This document shows, in pieces, positions 26,286 through 36,698 of a DNA stretch of 64,000 nucleotides (position 1 is its first letter; each line of letters starts with the position of its first letter). This DNA is from Silvania hatchlandensis (GTDB lineage: Bacteria; Pseudomonadota; Gammaproteobacteria; Enterobacterales; Enterobacteriaceae). The stretch covers positions 143,461-207,460 of the forward strand of contig NZ_JAMGZK010000048.1 of NCBI RefSeq assembly GCF_025564065.1, read 5' to 3'. Position numbers and translations under genes: made by a program. Below the pieces are notes generated by a model that did not search any database, was not told the origin of the DNA, and saw nothing but the letters and a program-made list of their open reading frames with translations.

Positions 26286-26948
26286 ATGACCAATATGATT
26301 GCCGATGAGGCAGTAGCAAAATCCAGTGTGCTTTCTGTTTTTGATTTTGACGGCACGCTGACGCATCACGACAGTTTTATCCCTTTCTTACGCTTTGCGT
26401 TCGGTAAACGCTATTTTGCCGGCCGTCTGGTGCGGATGGCCCTGCCCACGCTGCACTGCGTGCGCCGTAAGCTGACCCGTGACGAGCTTAAAGAGGTGCT
26501 GATCAAGACCTTCCTGACCGGCGTGGATGAGCGTTGGCTGCGCCAGCAGGCGGATCTGTTCTGTGAAAAATACTGGGCCAGGCTGATGCGCCCGGCAGGC
26601 GTGATTGCGGTGGCGACGGAAGTGAACTCCGGGGCCGAAGTGACGATCTGTTCTGCGTCACCGGCGCTGGTGTTGCAGCCGTTTGCCGACAAGCTCGGCA
26701 TTAAGCTTATCGGCACCCAGCTGGAAGTGAAAAACGGCAAGCTGACCGGCCGGATCACCGGCCATAACTGCCGCTGCGGGCAGAAGGTCTCAAGGCTGGA
26801 ACACGTTTACGGCAGCTTGACGAACTACCATCTGCGCGCCTGGGGCGATACGCGCGGGGATCATGAGCTGCTGGCCGCGGCACAGGATCCGCACTGGCGT
26901 CATTTCCATCACCCGCGCGCGCGCCGTAATTCACCGATCAAGCTGTAA
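26286..26948 (+). CDS. HAD-IB family phosphatase
   Basis: A 220-residue haloacid-dehalogenase hydrolase of the SerB-like IB subfamily. Motif I is DFDGTLTHHDSF with nucleophile Asp, motif II is CSASP, and GDTRGDHELL gives the distal Asp pair. A helical cap lies between motifs I and II. The substrate cannot be assigned; relatives act on phosphoserine-like compounds or phosphatidylglycerol phosphate (PgpC). It is a single gene, not found at this place in E. coli K-12. Confidence 0.85.
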   Translation: MTNMIADEAVAKSSVLSVFDFDGTLTHHDSFIPFLRFAFGKRYFAGRLVRMALPTLHCVRRKLTRDELKEVLIKTFLTGVDERWLRQQADLFCEKYWARLMRPAGVIAVATEVNSGAEVTICSASPALVLQPFADKLGIKLIGTQLEVKNGKLTGRITGHNCRCGQKVSRLEHVYGSLTNYHLRAWGDTRGDHELLAAAQDPHWRHFHHPRARRNSPIKL

Positions 26949-26952
26949 AATG

Positions 26953-26983
26953 CGCCGGGCGGCGGCTTCGCCTGACCCGGCCT
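26953..26983. repeat. REP element
   Basis: GCCGGGCGGCGGCTTCGCCT followed by GACCCGGCCTAC, a REP unit between the convergent HAD and terC genes. Confidence 0.85.
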
Positions 26984-27001
26984 ACCGCCCCGCAAAAGCC
27001 A

Positions 27002-28027
27002 TCAGGCTTCGCGTTTACCCGGGAACAGCAGGCTCGCCACAATCCCGGCGGCCAGCACGCCCAGCACCACTAACAGACTCGCCGTGGCACCGATGCCATA
27101 GCCGTGATGCCAGAAGTGATCCGTGGCATTCAGGCCAAGCTTGAACGCCACGAAGAACAGCAGCGCGATCACCGCTTTCTCCAGATGCACCAGATACTGC
27201 TTCAGCGCTTCCAGCACGAAGTAAAGCGTACGCAGGCCGAGGATCGCGAACATCATCGCGCTGTAGATAATCAGCGGTTCGCGGCTGACGGCGATAATCG
27301 CTGGCACCGAGTCAAACGCAAACATCACGTCTGACAGCTCAACCACCGCCACGCAGAGCAGCAGCGGCGTGGCATAGCGCTTCGCCTTCTTCACCCGCCC
27401 AACCATTACGTCCTGGTTCTCTGGCTTCGCCAGTTCTACATCAACCTCTTTCTGGCTTAACAGGAAAGCGTGGCCGGTGATTTTTGGCCAGATCGGGTAG
27501 AAGCGCTTTACCGCCCGGTACGCCAGATGCTGGGAGTAATCCTCAATTGCATCCTGCTCTTCGCCGCGCTTGAGCATCATCACCGCCGTCCAGGCCACGA
27601 TCAGGGCAAAGACCACTTCGACATACGGCCCCAGACTCAGCAGGCTGGTGCCGATAGCCACGAAAATCCCGCGGAACACGATGGCGCCAATCACGCCCCA
27701 GTAGAGCACCCGATGACGATACTGATCCGGCACGCCAAACCAGGCAAAGATCGCCATCATCACAAACAGGTTATCGACCGACAGCACCTCTTCCAGCGCA
27801 TAACCGGTGAGGAACAGGCTTGCCACTTCCGCACCGTGGTGAACATACAGGAACCCGGCGAAGGCCATCGCGGTCATGACCCAGAAGATCGACCAGAGCG
27901 ACGCGCTTTTCAGCGAAATCGGTTTGTTGTGACGGTGCATAAAGAGGTCGATAAACATCGCCCCTACCGCCATAACCACGAAGACAACAACGGTTTCCGT
28001 CGGGAAACCGAGATGAGCAGATGCCAT
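27002..28027 (-). CDS. terC: TerC family membrane protein (orphan tellurite-resistance-type)
   Basis: A 341-residue membrane protein with about nine helices, much closer by eye to plasmid TerC (MASAHLGFPTETVVVFVVMA) than to E. coli Alx. Conserved acidic membrane residues are in MFIDLFMH, EEVLSVDNLF and ELSDVMFAFDSVPA. TerC/Alx proteins are thought to export Mn(II) or aid metal loading of secreted enzymes. No other ter genes are nearby, so tellurite resistance should not be assumed. The start at 28027 matches TerC; upstream codons lie in a structured leader (28028-28160). Confidence 0.88.
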   Translation of the reverse strand: MASAHLGFPTETVVVFVVMAVGAMFIDLFMHRHNKPISLKSASLWSIFWVMTAMAFAGFLYVHHGAEVASLFLTGYALEEVLSVDNLFVMMAIFAWFGVPDQYRHRVLYWGVIGAIVFRGIFVAIGTSLLSLGPYVEVVFALIVAWTAVMMLKRGEEQDAIEDYSQHLAYRAVKRFYPIWPKITGHAFLLSQKEVDVELAKPENQDVMVGRVKKAKRYATPLLLCVAVVELSDVMFAFDSVPAIIAVSREPLIIYSAMMFAILGLRTLYFVLEALKQYLVHLEKAVIALLFFVAFKLGLNATDHFWHHGYGIGATASLLVVLGVLAAGIVASLLFPGKREA

Positions 28028-28160
28028 ACACAACCCTTTTAGAAGACAAAATACAAACCATGCAGACTGGCGAAGCCAGTGAAGAAAAGGGGGGACTGTC
28101 GGCAGTCTTCTCCCCTTAAGAAGTAAAACCCGGCGCAGGCTGTACCCGCGCAAGGTTGTG
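28028..28160 (-). promoter_or_regulatory. Structured leader RNA of terC
   Basis: On the minus strand the leader starts with CACAACC (28154-28160), which can pair with GGTTGTG directly before the ATG (28030-28036), closing a loop around the whole leader and covering the AAAAGGG ribosome site. Inside lie a hairpin AAGGGG/CCCCTT enclosing GACTG/CAGTC (28087-28117) and ACTGGC gaa GCCAGT style stem (28066-28080). terC/alx genes are often controlled by the Mn(II)-sensing yybP-ykoY riboswitch; only the AAGGGGAG start resembles that consensus, so the class is unproven. Confidence 0.45.
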
Positions 28161-28207
28161 CATTTTACCTCACATCAATGCGGTTCTGCCATCGGCGGGT
28201 GGGGGGT

Positions 28208-28606
28208 TTATTGGCTCATGCCACGCAGGCGCTGCAGGACGGCCACCAGCACCGCGACCGACCAGCCGACCATCAGCGCCCCGACCAACCCTTCGACCCC
28301 GCCGACCAGCCGCCAGTGCTCCGGCAGGGTGACATCGCCATACCCGACGGTGGCGTAGCTGACCAGCGAGAAGTAGAAGCTGGTATTCCAGTCCGGTAGC
28401 GCCTTGACGTACCAGTAAAAACCGGCAAACAGGCTGGCTTCAATCAGATGGGCAAACAGCACGGAAATGACGATGGCGACATTGCGGCAGACAATGCGGA
28501 TCACCGATTCAACGCCGAGGTTAATGTACTTGAGGACAATAAACATCCACGTCGAATGAATGATGACCGTCAGGGTGATCAACGTTGTCACGCTCAAAAG
28601 CAGCAT
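28208..28606 (-). CDS. Small two-pore-helix K+ channel protein
   Basis: 132 residues with three hydrophobic segments and a potassium selectivity filter SYATVGYGDV (Thr86-Val-Gly-Tyr-Gly-Asp91) between the last two. This is the Ion_trans_2 channel fold (KcsA-like) without a cytoplasmic regulatory domain; the C-terminus ends a few residues after the last helix. It probably assembles as a tetramer. It lies upstream of terC in the same direction. Confidence 0.85.
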   Translation of the reverse strand: MLLLSVTTLITLTVIIHSTWMFIVLKYINLGVESVIRIVCRNVAIVISVLFAHLIEASLFAGFYWYVKALPDWNTSFYFSLVSYATVGYGDVTLPEHWRLVGGVEGLVGALMVGWSVAVLVAVLQRLRGMSQ

Positions 28607-28699
28607 ATCGGGTACTCGCAGAGCCGCAGGCAGTGAGGAAGGCGCAATGGTTGAAGCATAGCGGATCTGCTTCTGACGATAACGCCTGATAACGCTTTT

Positions 28700-29896
28700 T
28701 TATCCTCTGACCGCCAGCTCCTGTGCGCAGGCCCATGCACTCGCCCAGGCCCACTGGAAGTTGTAGCCGCCGAGCCAACCGGTAACGTCCATCACTTCGC
28801 CGATAAAGAACAGCCCCGGCACGTTACGCGCTTCCATGGTGCGCGAGGAGAGTTCATGAGTATCGACGCCGCCCAGCGTCACTTCCGCCGTGCGATACCC
28901 TTCGGTACCGTTTGGCTGCACGCGCCAGGCGCTCAACGTTTCCACCAGCGTTTGCTGATCGCGGCTGTTGAGCTGCTTCAGCGACACGTCCGGGATTTGA
29001 CCCAGCAGCTGCAGACACTCCACCAGCCGCTTCGGCAGTTGCATCGCCAACGTGTTTTTCAAGCTCTGGTTAGGATGCTCCGCACGCTGCGCGTCGAGGA
29101 AGCTCTCCAGATCGCAGTCAGGCACTAAGTTGACGCTGACGAACTCACCCGGCTGCCAGTAGCTGGAAATTTGCAGCACTGCCGGGCCGGACAGGCCGCG
29201 ATGGGTAAACAGCAGGTTTTCCCGGAACACCGTCCCGTCTTCGGCGGTGATCACCGACGGCACCGAAACGCCAGAAAGCGTTTGCAGCTGTTCCAGCAGC
29301 GGTTTATGCAGCGTGAACGGCACCAGCCCGGCGCGGGTCGGCAGCACCTTCAAACCAAACTGTTCGGCAATTTTATAGCCGAAAGGCGTTGCCCCCAGCC
29401 CCGGCATCGAGAGCCCGCCGCTGGCGATCACCAGATTGGGGGTGCTCACCGTTTCGCCATTCAGCGCTAAGGTGTATCCCGTCTCGTCACGGGCCACATC
29501 CAGCACTTCGCTGCGTAATCGCAGGGTAACCTGGCCTTTTTCACACTCCGCCAGCAGCATATCGACGATTTGTTGCGCGGAATCATCACAAAAAAGCTGG
29601 CCCAGCGTTTTCTCGTGCCAGGCGATACCGTGCTTGCCCACAATGTCGATAAAGTCCCACTGGGTGTAGCGTGCAAGGGCAGATTTGCAAAAATGGCGGT
29701 TTTGGCTGAGATAGGCCGCGGGTTCGATATAAAGATTAGTAAAGTTGCAGCGCCCGCCGCCCGACATCAGGATTTTACGGCCCGCCTTTTTGCCGTTATC
29801 GAGCAGCAGAACCCGGCGCCCCGCCTGTCCGGCCATCGCCGCACAGAATAATCCCGCTGCACCGGCGCCAATTACAATGGCATCATACTTTTCCAC
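28700..29896 (-). CDS. yhiN: NAD(P)/FAD-dependent oxidoreductase YhiN (HI0933 family)
   Basis: A 398-residue flavoprotein. The N-terminal FAD motif is VIGAGAAGLFCAAMAGQAG, followed by MSGGGRCNFTN, which is diagnostic of the HI0933/BaiN family, and a C-terminal FFIGEVMDVTGWLGGYNFQWAW. The reaction is not known for E. coli YhiN. It is divergent from pitA as in E. coli. Confidence 0.94.
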   Translation of the reverse strand: MEKYDAIVIGAGAAGLFCAAMAGQAGRRVLLLDNGKKAGRKILMSGGGRCNFTNLYIEPAAYLSQNRHFCKSALARYTQWDFIDIVGKHGIAWHEKTLGQLFCDDSAQQIVDMLLAECEKGQVTLRLRSEVLDVARDETGYTLALNGETVSTPNLVIASGGLSMPGLGATPFGYKIAEQFGLKVLPTRAGLVPFTLHKPLLEQLQTLSGVSVPSVITAEDGTVFRENLLFTHRGLSGPAVLQISSYWQPGEFVSVNLVPDCDLESFLDAQRAEHPNQSLKNTLAMQLPKRLVECLQLLGQIPDVSLKQLNSRDQQTLVETLSAWRVQPNGTEGYRTAEVTLGGVDTHELSSRTMEARNVPGLFFIGEVMDVTGWLGGYNFQWAWASAWACAQELAVRG

Positions 29897-30124
29897 GTCT
29901 CGATCCTCTTGTTTTAAGGGCGCGAATTGTAAAGTTTCATCAAGAATCGCACCAGTGCATTATCCATGATCATATTTATTTACTTGAAATATAAAATATA
30001 ATTGTTTTACTACCGCGCTAAGTTAGGTAGGGATTTGAAAAAAAGTCTATATTTCACTTTGCCCGTTGCGCATTTGTCCTGGATAATGCGCCGCGTTCAT
30101 GTCCTCAAGATGGCGTAACGTCCT

Positions 30125-31624
30125 ATGCTACATTTGTTTGCCGGCCTGGATTTACATACCGGGCTATTACTAGTGCTTGCTCTGGTCTTTGTATTGTTTT
30201 ACGAAGCAATCAACGGCTTCCATGACACTGCAAACGCAGTGGCAACCGTAATCTACACACGTGCTTTACGATCGCAAGTTGCGGTGGTGATGGCGGCGGT
30301 GTTTAACTTCTTTGGCGTTCTTCTTGGAGGTCTGAGCGTAGCCTACGCCATCGTGCATATGCTGCCAACGGATCTACTGTTGAATGTCAGCTCCGGCCAT
30401 GGCCTTGCTATGGTGTTCTCCTTGCTGTTTGCTGCAATTATCTGGAACCTCGGTACCTGGTATTTCGGCCTGCCGGCATCCAGTTCTCACACCCTGATCG
30501 GCGCCATCATCGGTATTGGTTTAACCAATGCGCTGTTGACCGGTACGTCGGTGGTTGATGCGCTGAACATTCCTAAAGTCATTGGTATTTTTGGTTCCCT
30601 GATTATTTCTCCGATCGTCGGTCTGGTCGTTGCAGGGGGGCTGATTTTCCTGCTGCGTCGTTACTGGAGCGGTACCAAAAAACGCGCCCGTATCCACCTG
30701 ACGCCTGCTGAGCGTGAAAAGAAAGACGGCAAGAAAAAGCCGCCATTCTGGACGCGTATTGCCCTGATCATTTCTGCTATCGGTGTGGCCTTCTCTCACG
30801 GCGCGAACGACGGTCAGAAAGGCATTGGTCTGGTCATGCTGGTACTGATTGGCGTGGCCCCTGCGGGCTTCGTGGTGAATATGAATGCCTCCGGCTACGA
30901 AATTACCCGTACCCGTGATGCGGTCAACAACGTGGAAACTTACTTTCAACAGCGTCCCGATTTGCTGAAGAAAGTGACCGGTGTGGATCAGCTGATCCCG
31001 TCTCCGGAAGCGGGCGCAACCACTGCACCTGGCGAGTTCCATTGTCACCCGGCTAACGCAGTCAATGCGCTGGAACGTGCCAAAGGCATGCTGACGGATA
31101 TCGAAAGCTACGACAAACTGTCCGTTGAGCAACGTGGCCAGCTGCGCCGCATCATGCTGTGCATTTCGGATGTGACTGACAAGGTGGCCAAGCTGCCTGA
31201 AGTTAACGCTGACGACAAGCGTCTGCTGAAGAAGCTGAAAGTCGACATGCTGAATACCATTGAGTACGCGCCAATCTGGATCATCATGGCGGTCGCGCTG
31301 GCTCTGGGTATCGGTACGATGATTGGCTGGCGTCGCGTCGCAACGACTATCGGCGAGAAGATCGGTAAGAAAGGCATGACGTATGCGCAGGGTATGTCCG
31401 CGCAGATGACAGCCGCTGTATCTATCGGTCTGGCAAGCTATACCGGTATGCCGGTGTCGACTACCCACGTCCTCTCATCATCCGTGGCAGGTACCATGCT
31501 GGTTGATGGCGGTGGTCTGCAACGCAAAACCGTCACCAGCATCCTGATGGCCTGGGTCTTCACCCTTCCGGCGTCCATCCTGCTGTCAGGCGGACTGTAC
31601 TGGATCTCCCTGCAGTTCTTGTAA
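30125..31624 (+). CDS. pitA: Low-affinity inorganic phosphate transporter PitA
   Basis: A 499-residue transporter of the PiT family, the same length as E. coli PitA. Both halves have the signature [11 protein letters not shown] (residues 31-41) and [13 protein letters not shown]. It imports metal-phosphate complexes with protons, and so also brings in Zn(II) and Mg(II). A long central loop separates the halves. A terminator follows at 31646. Confidence 0.96.
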   Translation: MLHLFAGLDLHTGLLLVLALVFVLFYEAINGFHDTANAVATVIYTRALRSQVAVVMAAVFNFFGVLLGGLSVAYAIVHMLPTDLLLNVSSGHGLAMVFSLLFAAIIWNLGTWYFGLPASSSHTLIGAIIGIGLTNALLTGTSVVDALNIPKVIGIFGSLIISPIVGLVVAGGLIFLLRRYWSGTKKRARIHLTPAEREKKDGKKKPPFWTRIALIISAIGVAFSHGANDGQKGIGLVMLVLIGVAPAGFVVNMNASGYEITRTRDAVNNVETYFQQRPDLLKKVTGVDQLIPSPEAGATTAPGEFHCHPANAVNALERAKGMLTDIESYDKLSVEQRGQLRRIMLCISDVTDKVAKLPEVNADDKRLLKKLKVDMLNTIEYAPIWIIMAVALALGIGTMIGWRRVATTIGEKIGKKGMTYAQGMSAQMTAAVSIGLASYTGMPVSTTHVLSSSVAGTMLVDGGGLQRKTVTSILMAWVFTLPASILLSGGLYWISLQFL

Positions 31625-31645
31625 TCGCAGGCAGAGAAAGAGAAA

Positions 31646-31676
31646 AGCGGGTCAGGAAACTGGCCCGCTTTTTTTT
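31646..31676. terminator. pitA/uspB bidirectional terminator
   Basis: AGCGGGTCAG gaaa CTGGCCCGCT followed by eight T residues, with four A residues before the stem on the other side. It lies between the convergent ends of pitA and uspB. Confidence 0.92.
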
Positions 31677-31680
31677 GTGC

Positions 31681-32016
31681 TCAATGCCAGATGAGGAGAG
31701 CAACCATGCTCACCACCACCAGGCCGCACAGGGCGCTGGTCAAGATAAACTGACGGCGCAGACGCTCGCAGCGACGGATAAATTCATCATCATGATGATC
31801 GCGATAGCGCTGGGCGTAGATATACCATACCAGGCGCATCTGTTTGCTGGGCTGTCCATGCGAGGTGAAAAAGCCGCCCCCATCTACATATTGATACAAC
31901 AGCGGATCGCAGCCACGAAGTACCACTAATAGCGCGCGCAAAGATGAGAAATAACGCGCCATATTCACGATGCAAACCACACATAACGCCCAAAACAATG
32001 CGACGGTGCTAATCAT
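31681..32016 (-). CDS. uspB: Universal stress protein B
   Basis: 111 residues, the same length as E. coli UspB, with hydrophobic segments at both ends and a basic middle ([21 protein letters not shown]). It is an inner-membrane protein that is RpoS-dependent in E. coli and needed for ethanol tolerance in stationary phase. The start at 32016 ([14 protein letters not shown]) matches E. coli; upstream in-frame codons are not conserved. It is divergent from uspA. Confidence 0.94.
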   Translation of the reverse strand: MISTVALFWALCVVCIVNMARYFSSLRALLVVLRGCDPLLYQYVDGGGFFTSHGQPSKQMRLVWYIYAQRYRDHHDDEFIRRCERLRRQFILTSALCGLVVVSMVALLIWH

Positions 32017-32297
32017 ACTTCCTCCCCGGCGTCCGCCCACGGAGCAATGCCCCGGGACTACCGCACCCATGCCCTGACAGACGGTTCAGTGAAAGAGAGA
32101 CACAAAAACCGATCGGTTTCACATTTTAATATCCGACCGGCTTATTCAATAGTGTAGGAGATCCGTTAATTTTTTTGCCACATGGTTATTCGTTATCAAC
32201 TCCAGAGCTTGAAAATTTTGTTCAACTGGGCCGTAATGAATGCACAGACAACTGCTACACGCATGGGTCATCGATCACTTAAGGAAGGAGTAACACT

Positions 32298-32735
32298 ATG
32301 GCGTATAAACACATTCTCATCGCGGTTGACCTCTCCCCGGAGAGCAAAGTGCTGGTTGATAAAGCCGTATCCATGGCACGTCCGTACAATGCGAAAGTTT
32401 CCCTGATTCACGTGGACGTTAATTACTCTGATCTCTATACCGGCCTTATCGACGTCAATCTTGGCGATATGCAAAAGCGCATCTCCGAAGAGACACATCA
32501 GGCCCTGAGCGAACTGTCCACCAATGCCGGTTATCCGATTACGGAGACCCTGAGCGGCAGCGGTGACCTCGGCCAGGTGCTGGTCGATGCAATTAAGAAA
32601 TACGATATGGATCTGGTGGTTTGCGGTCATCACCAGGATTTCTGGAGCAAGCTGATGTCGTCAGCGCGTCAGCTGATCAACACCGTCCACGTGGATATGT
32701 TGATTGTGCCGCTGCGCGACGAAGAAGACGAGTAA
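32298..32735 (+). CDS. uspA: Universal stress protein A
   Basis: A 145-residue cytoplasmic UspA (E. coli 144), starting [20 protein letters not shown]. It is a homodimeric stress protein made on growth arrest. The C-terminal part is [21 protein letters not shown]; it lacks the G-2X-G-9X-G ATP-binding pattern, as UspA does. AAGGAAGGAG precedes the ATG. A perfect 22-bp palindrome (32745-32766) follows the stop. Confidence 0.96.
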   Translation: MAYKHILIAVDLSPESKVLVDKAVSMARPYNAKVSLIHVDVNYSDLYTGLIDVNLGDMQKRISEETHQALSELSTNAGYPITETLSGSGDLGQVLVDAIKKYDMDLVVCGHHQDFWSKLMSSARQLINTVHVDMLIVPLRDEEDE

Positions 32736-32744
32736 TGATTATTC

Positions 32745-32766
32745 CCTCTCCCCGCGGGGAGAGGGC
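32745..32766. repeat. CCCTCTCCCC palindrome
   Basis: A perfect 22-bp inverted repeat with half-site CCCTCTCCCCG, 10 bases after uspA and 11 before the rsmJ 3' end. It belongs with the CCCTCTCCC repeats at 3577 and 56233 and may serve as a transcript end for both convergent genes. Confidence 0.7.
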
Positions 32767-32776
32767 CCAAACCGCA

Positions 32777-33529
32777 CTACTCCGGCGTTCCTGGATAAAT
32801 ATCAAACCGGTGGCCTTTGGTGACCACCGCATTAGTCGTTGCAACCTCCGCCAGCGGCGGGGCGTAATCCGGACGTTTAACCACAACACGCTTTGTCGCC
32901 AGCTGTCGTGCAGGCTCCAGTAATCCGTCAGCATCCAGATCCGGGCCCACCAGCGACTGAAATACCCGCATCTCTTTTTTCACCAGCGCGCTTTTCTGCT
33001 TATGCGGGAACATCGGGTCAAGATAAACCACCTGCGGGCGCGGGGTGATATCCGTTAACGCCGTCAGGCTGGAGGCGTGGATCAGCTGCAACCGCTCCTG
33101 CAACCAGCGGCCAATTTCCGGGTCGGCATAGCCGCGGGCGAGACCGTCATCCAGTAAAGCCGCGACCACCGGGTTGCGCTCCAGCATCCGCACCCGACAG
33201 CCGACAGAGGCCAGCACAAACGCATCGCGTCCTAACCCTGCCGTAGCGTCGACCACGTCGGGCAGATAGCTCCCCTTCACGCCAACTGCCTTCGCGACCG
33301 CTTCACCGCGACCGCCGCCGAACTTGCGTCGGTGCGCCATCGCCCCACCGACAAAATCAACAAAAATGCCGCCGAGTTTGGGCTCGTCGCACTTGCGCAG
33401 CTCCAGATGCGTCGGGGTCATCACCAACGCCATCAGGTTATCGGCGTCGTGCTCCAGTCCCCAGCGGGCAGCAAGAACAGATAAGGCGCCGTCTCCGGCG
33501 CCTGTTTCATCTACTAAGCAGATTTTCAC
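32777..33529 (-). CDS. rsmJ: 16S rRNA m2G1516 methyltransferase RsmJ
   Basis: A 250-residue SAM-dependent methyltransferase. The SAM-binding stretch is [20 protein letters not shown] and the later motif is [15 protein letters not shown]. It methylates G1516 of 16S rRNA. It lies 8 bases downstream of prlC, forming the prlC-rsmJ operon known in E. coli. Confidence 0.95.
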   Translation of the reverse strand: MKICLVDETGAGDGALSVLAARWGLEHDADNLMALVMTPTHLELRKCDEPKLGGIFVDFVGGAMAHRRKFGGGRGEAVAKAVGVKGSYLPDVVDATAGLGRDAFVLASVGCRVRMLERNPVVAALLDDGLARGYADPEIGRWLQERLQLIHASSLTALTDITPRPQVVYLDPMFPHKQKSALVKKEMRVFQSLVGPDLDADGLLEPARQLATKRVVVKRPDYAPPLAEVATTNAVVTKGHRFDIYPGTPE

Positions 33530-33537
33530 AACAACGA

Positions 33538-35580
33538 TCAGCCCTTGATTCCGTAATGTTCCAGCATCGCATCCAGCTGCGGTTCACGGCCACGGAAGCG
33601 TTTAAACAGCTCCATCGGCTCTTCGGAACCGCCGCGCGTCAGGATGTTGTCGAGGAACGACTGGCCGGTAGCGCGGTTGAAAATCCCCTCTTCTTCGAAG
33701 CGAGAATAAGCGTCTGCCGCCAGCACGTCGGCCCACAGGTAGCTGTAGTAACCCGCCGCGTAACCGCCAGCAAAGATATGGCTGAACGCGTGCGGGAAGC
33801 GACCCCAGGTCGGGCCAGGAATAAGCGCCACCTGCTTTTTAATTTCGGCCAGGGTTTCGAGGATCTTCGCGCCCTGCTCCGGGCTGAACTCCGCGTGCAG
33901 ACGGAAATCGAACAGGCCGAACTCCAGCTGGCGCAGAATAAACATCGCCGCCTGGTAGTTTTTCGCTTCCAGCATTTTATCCAGCAGCGATTTTGGTAGC
34001 GGTTCGCCGGTTTCATAATGGCCGGAGATAAACGCCAGCGCGTCCGGCTCCCAGCACCAGTTTTCCATAAACTGGCTTGGCAGTTCGACCGCATCCCACG
34101 GCACGCCGCTGATGCCCGCCACGCCCGCCGCTTCGATACGGGTCAGCATATGGTGCAGACCGTGGCCGAATTCGTGGAACAGGGTGATCACTTCGTCGTG
34201 GGTAAACAGCGCAGGTTTGCCGCTCACCGGACGGTTAAAGTTACAGGTCAGGTAGGCGACAGGCTTTTGCAGCGAACCGTCGGCTTTACGCATCTGGCCG
34301 ACACAGTCGTCCATCCAGGCGCCGCCACGTTTGTTTTCTCGGGCGTACAGATCGAGATAGAAGCTGCCGCGCAGTTCGTTTTTCTCGTCATACAGCTCGA
34401 AGAAACGCACCTCCGGGTGCCACACGTCGACGTCGTGACGCTCTTTGGCGGTGATGCCATAGATGCGTTTGACCACTTCAAACAGGCCGTTAACGGCTTT
34501 GTTTTCCGGGAAATACGGGCGCAGCTGCTCGTCGCTGATGCTGTAGAGATGCTGCTTCTGTTTTTCGCTGTAGTACGCAATGTCCCACGGCTGCAGGTCA
34601 TCCACGCCACACTCGGCTTTCGCAAAGGCACGCAGCTGGGCCAGCTCTTTCTCGCCCTGTGGACGGGCGCGTTTTGCCAGATCGGTTAAGAAATCCAGCA
34701 CCTGCTGTGGGTTCTCGGCCATTTTGGTGGCAAGGGATTTATCCGCGTAGCTGTCAAAGCCTAACAGCTGCGCCAGCTCGTGACGCAGGGCGAGGATTTC
34801 GGCCATCACCGGGCTGTTATCCCATTTACCGGCATTCGGCCCCTGATCGGAGGCGCGGGTGCTGTAGGCGCGGTACATCTCTTCGCGCAGAGCCTGGTTG
34901 TCACAGTAGGTCATTACCGGCAGATAGCTCGGGATATCCAGCGTCAACAGGTAACCTTCCTGCTCTTTGGCTTCTGCCTGCGCTTTTGCCGCCGCCAGGG
35001 CGCTTTCCGGCATTCCGGCCAGTTCGGCCTCGTCGGTGACCAGTTTGGTCCAACCCATGGTGGCATCCAGCACGTTGTTGCTGTACTGATTACCCAGTTC
35101 AGACAGACGCGTGGCAATCTCACCGTAGCGCTGCTGTTTGTCTTTCGCCAGGCCAATGCCCGACAGTTCAAAATCACGCAGCGCGTTATCGACCGATTTT
35201 TTCTGCGCGGTATTCAGCGTCGCATAATGATCGCCGTCGCGCAGATCGCGATACGCCTGGTACAGCCCTTCGTGCTGCCCAACCCAGGTGCTGTACTCCG
35301 ACAGCAGCGGCAGGGTTTGCTCGTAAGCTTCTCGCAGTTCCGGGCTGTTTTGCACCGAGTTCAGGTGGCTTACCGGGGAGAAGATGCGCCCGAGCACATC
35401 ATCGACTTCCGCCAGCGGCTGACACAGATTTTCCCAGCTATAGGGCGCGCCCTGCGCCACTACGCTCTCAACCACAGAGCGGCAATCGTCCAGTGCTTTG
35501 GTGACGGCTGGCACGACATGTTCAGGCTGAATGGAGGAAAACGGCGGCAACGAAAAAGGCGTCAGTAATGGATTGGTCAT
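33538..35580 (-). CDS. prlC: Oligopeptidase A
   Basis: A 680-residue M3 metallopeptidase, the same length as E. coli PrlC/OpdA. The zinc site is [10 protein letters not shown] (His469, Glu470, His473). It degrades peptides in the cytoplasm, including cleaved signal peptides. The start at 35580 ([16 protein letters not shown]) matches E. coli. rsmJ follows in the same operon. Confidence 0.96.
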   Translation of the reverse strand: MTNPLLTPFSLPPFSSIQPEHVVPAVTKALDDCRSVVESVVAQGAPYSWENLCQPLAEVDDVLGRIFSPVSHLNSVQNSPELREAYEQTLPLLSEYSTWVGQHEGLYQAYRDLRDGDHYATLNTAQKKSVDNALRDFELSGIGLAKDKQQRYGEIATRLSELGNQYSNNVLDATMGWTKLVTDEAELAGMPESALAAAKAQAEAKEQEGYLLTLDIPSYLPVMTYCDNQALREEMYRAYSTRASDQGPNAGKWDNSPVMAEILALRHELAQLLGFDSYADKSLATKMAENPQQVLDFLTDLAKRARPQGEKELAQLRAFAKAECGVDDLQPWDIAYYSEKQKQHLYSISDEQLRPYFPENKAVNGLFEVVKRIYGITAKERHDVDVWHPEVRFFELYDEKNELRGSFYLDLYARENKRGGAWMDDCVGQMRKADGSLQKPVAYLTCNFNRPVSGKPALFTHDEVITLFHEFGHGLHHMLTRIEAAGVAGISGVPWDAVELPSQFMENWCWEPDALAFISGHYETGEPLPKSLLDKMLEAKNYQAAMFILRQLEFGLFDFRLHAEFSPEQGAKILETLAEIKKQVALIPGPTWGRFPHAFSHIFAGGYAAGYYSYLWADVLAADAYSRFEEEGIFNRATGQSFLDNILTRGGSEEPMELFKRFRGREPQLDAMLEHYGIKG

Positions 35581-35690
35581 AAGCACTGTCCTGTTAAATA
35601 AGTGAATGAAGGGCGCATCCTGCGCGAGCATATTGTGTCTAGAATGGGGTTAAGTGTAGTGAATTTCAATGCCACACGCGGCTGAATAAT

Positions 35691-35720
35691 ACCCGGTAGC
35701 GCGGCGCTTACCGGGCCTGC
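35691..35720. repeat. REP-like element
   Basis: ACCCGGTAGCGCGGCGCTTA followed by CCGGGCCTGC, a REP-like palindrome in the divergent prlC-rlmJ gap. Confidence 0.65.
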
Positions 35721-35785
35721 GGGTAATCTGTGCCGTTCTGCGGTAAACTGTGGAAAATCGTTTACTCAGTGGAATTCATCTACCC

Positions 35786-36628
35786 ATGCTCAGTTATCGC
35801 CACAGCTTTCACGCGGGCAACCACGCCGACGTCCTTAAACACACCGTTCAGAGCTTGATTATCGAAGCGCTTAAAGAGAAAGATAAACCGTTTCTCTATC
35901 TGGACACCCATGCCGGCGCAGGTCGCTATCAGCTGAGCGGCGAGCACGCTGAGCGGACCGGCGAATACCTCGAAGGTATCGGCCGTATCTGGCAGCAGGA
36001 CGACCTGCCGGCAGAGCTTGAGCCGTACATCAGCGTGATCAACCATTTCAACCGCGGCGAACAGCTGCGCTACTACCCGGGCTCGCCGCTGATTGCCCGC
36101 CAGCTGCTGCGCGAGCAGGACAGCATTCAGCTGACCGAGCTGCACTCGAGCGATTTCCCGCTGCTGCGCTCTGAATTCCAGAAAGACAGCCGCGCGCGCG
36201 TGGAAAAATCCGACGGCTATCAGCAGTTGAAGGCAAAATTACCGCCGGTATCCCGTCGTGGCCTGGTGCTGATCGATCCGCCGTATGAAATGAAGTCGGA
36301 TTATCAGGCGGTGGTCGCCGGTATTCATGAAGGCTACAAACGTTTTGCCACCGGTACCTATGCACTGTGGTATCCGGTAGTACTGCGTTCGCAAATCAAA
36401 CGCATGATCAAAGACCTGGAAGCGACCGGCATCCGCAAAATTATGCAGATTGAACTGGCCGTGCGTCCGGACAGCGACCAGCGCGGCATGACCGCCTCAG
36501 GCATGATCGTGGTTAACCCGCCGTGGAAGCTCGAAGCGCAGATGAACAACGTCCTGCCGTGGCTGCACAAGAAGCTGGTTCCGACGGGCATCGGCCATGC
36601 CACCGTCAGTTGGATCGTGCCAGAGTAA
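35786..36628 (+). CDS. rlmJ: 23S rRNA m6A2030 methyltransferase RlmJ
   Basis: A 280-residue methyltransferase, the same length as E. coli RlmJ. It has the N-terminal [24 protein letters not shown]-like SAM motif ([11 protein letters not shown]) and the DPPY catalytic motif ([12 protein letters not shown]). It makes m6A at A2030 of 23S rRNA and is needed for use of external DNA as carbon source in E. coli. The ATG at 35786 fits E. coli; the upstream in-frame ATG at 35750 does not. Confidence 0.95.
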   Translation: MLSYRHSFHAGNHADVLKHTVQSLIIEALKEKDKPFLYLDTHAGAGRYQLSGEHAERTGEYLEGIGRIWQQDDLPAELEPYISVINHFNRGEQLRYYPGSPLIARQLLREQDSIQLTELHSSDFPLLRSEFQKDSRARVEKSDGYQQLKAKLPPVSRRGLVLIDPPYEMKSDYQAVVAGIHEGYKRFATGTYALWYPVVLRSQIKRMIKDLEATGIRKIMQIELAVRPDSDQRGMTASGMIVVNPPWKLEAQMNNVLPWLHKKLVPTGIGHATVSWIVPE

Positions 36629-36698
36629 TCGCAGCAATCGGTGGAAGCTATTGATTTCCGGTATACAATCGCGGCAATTAACGATTAAGGACAAGACC

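Noticed and set aside
28028..28160. A definite yybP-ykoY Mn(II) riboswitch
   Set aside because: Only the AAGGGGAG start resembles the consensus; the conserved internal loops were not found, so the class is left open.
30521..31468. A 315-codon minus-strand open frame
   Set aside because: Antisense to pitA, with a His/Arg/Gln-rich composition and no recognisable domain.
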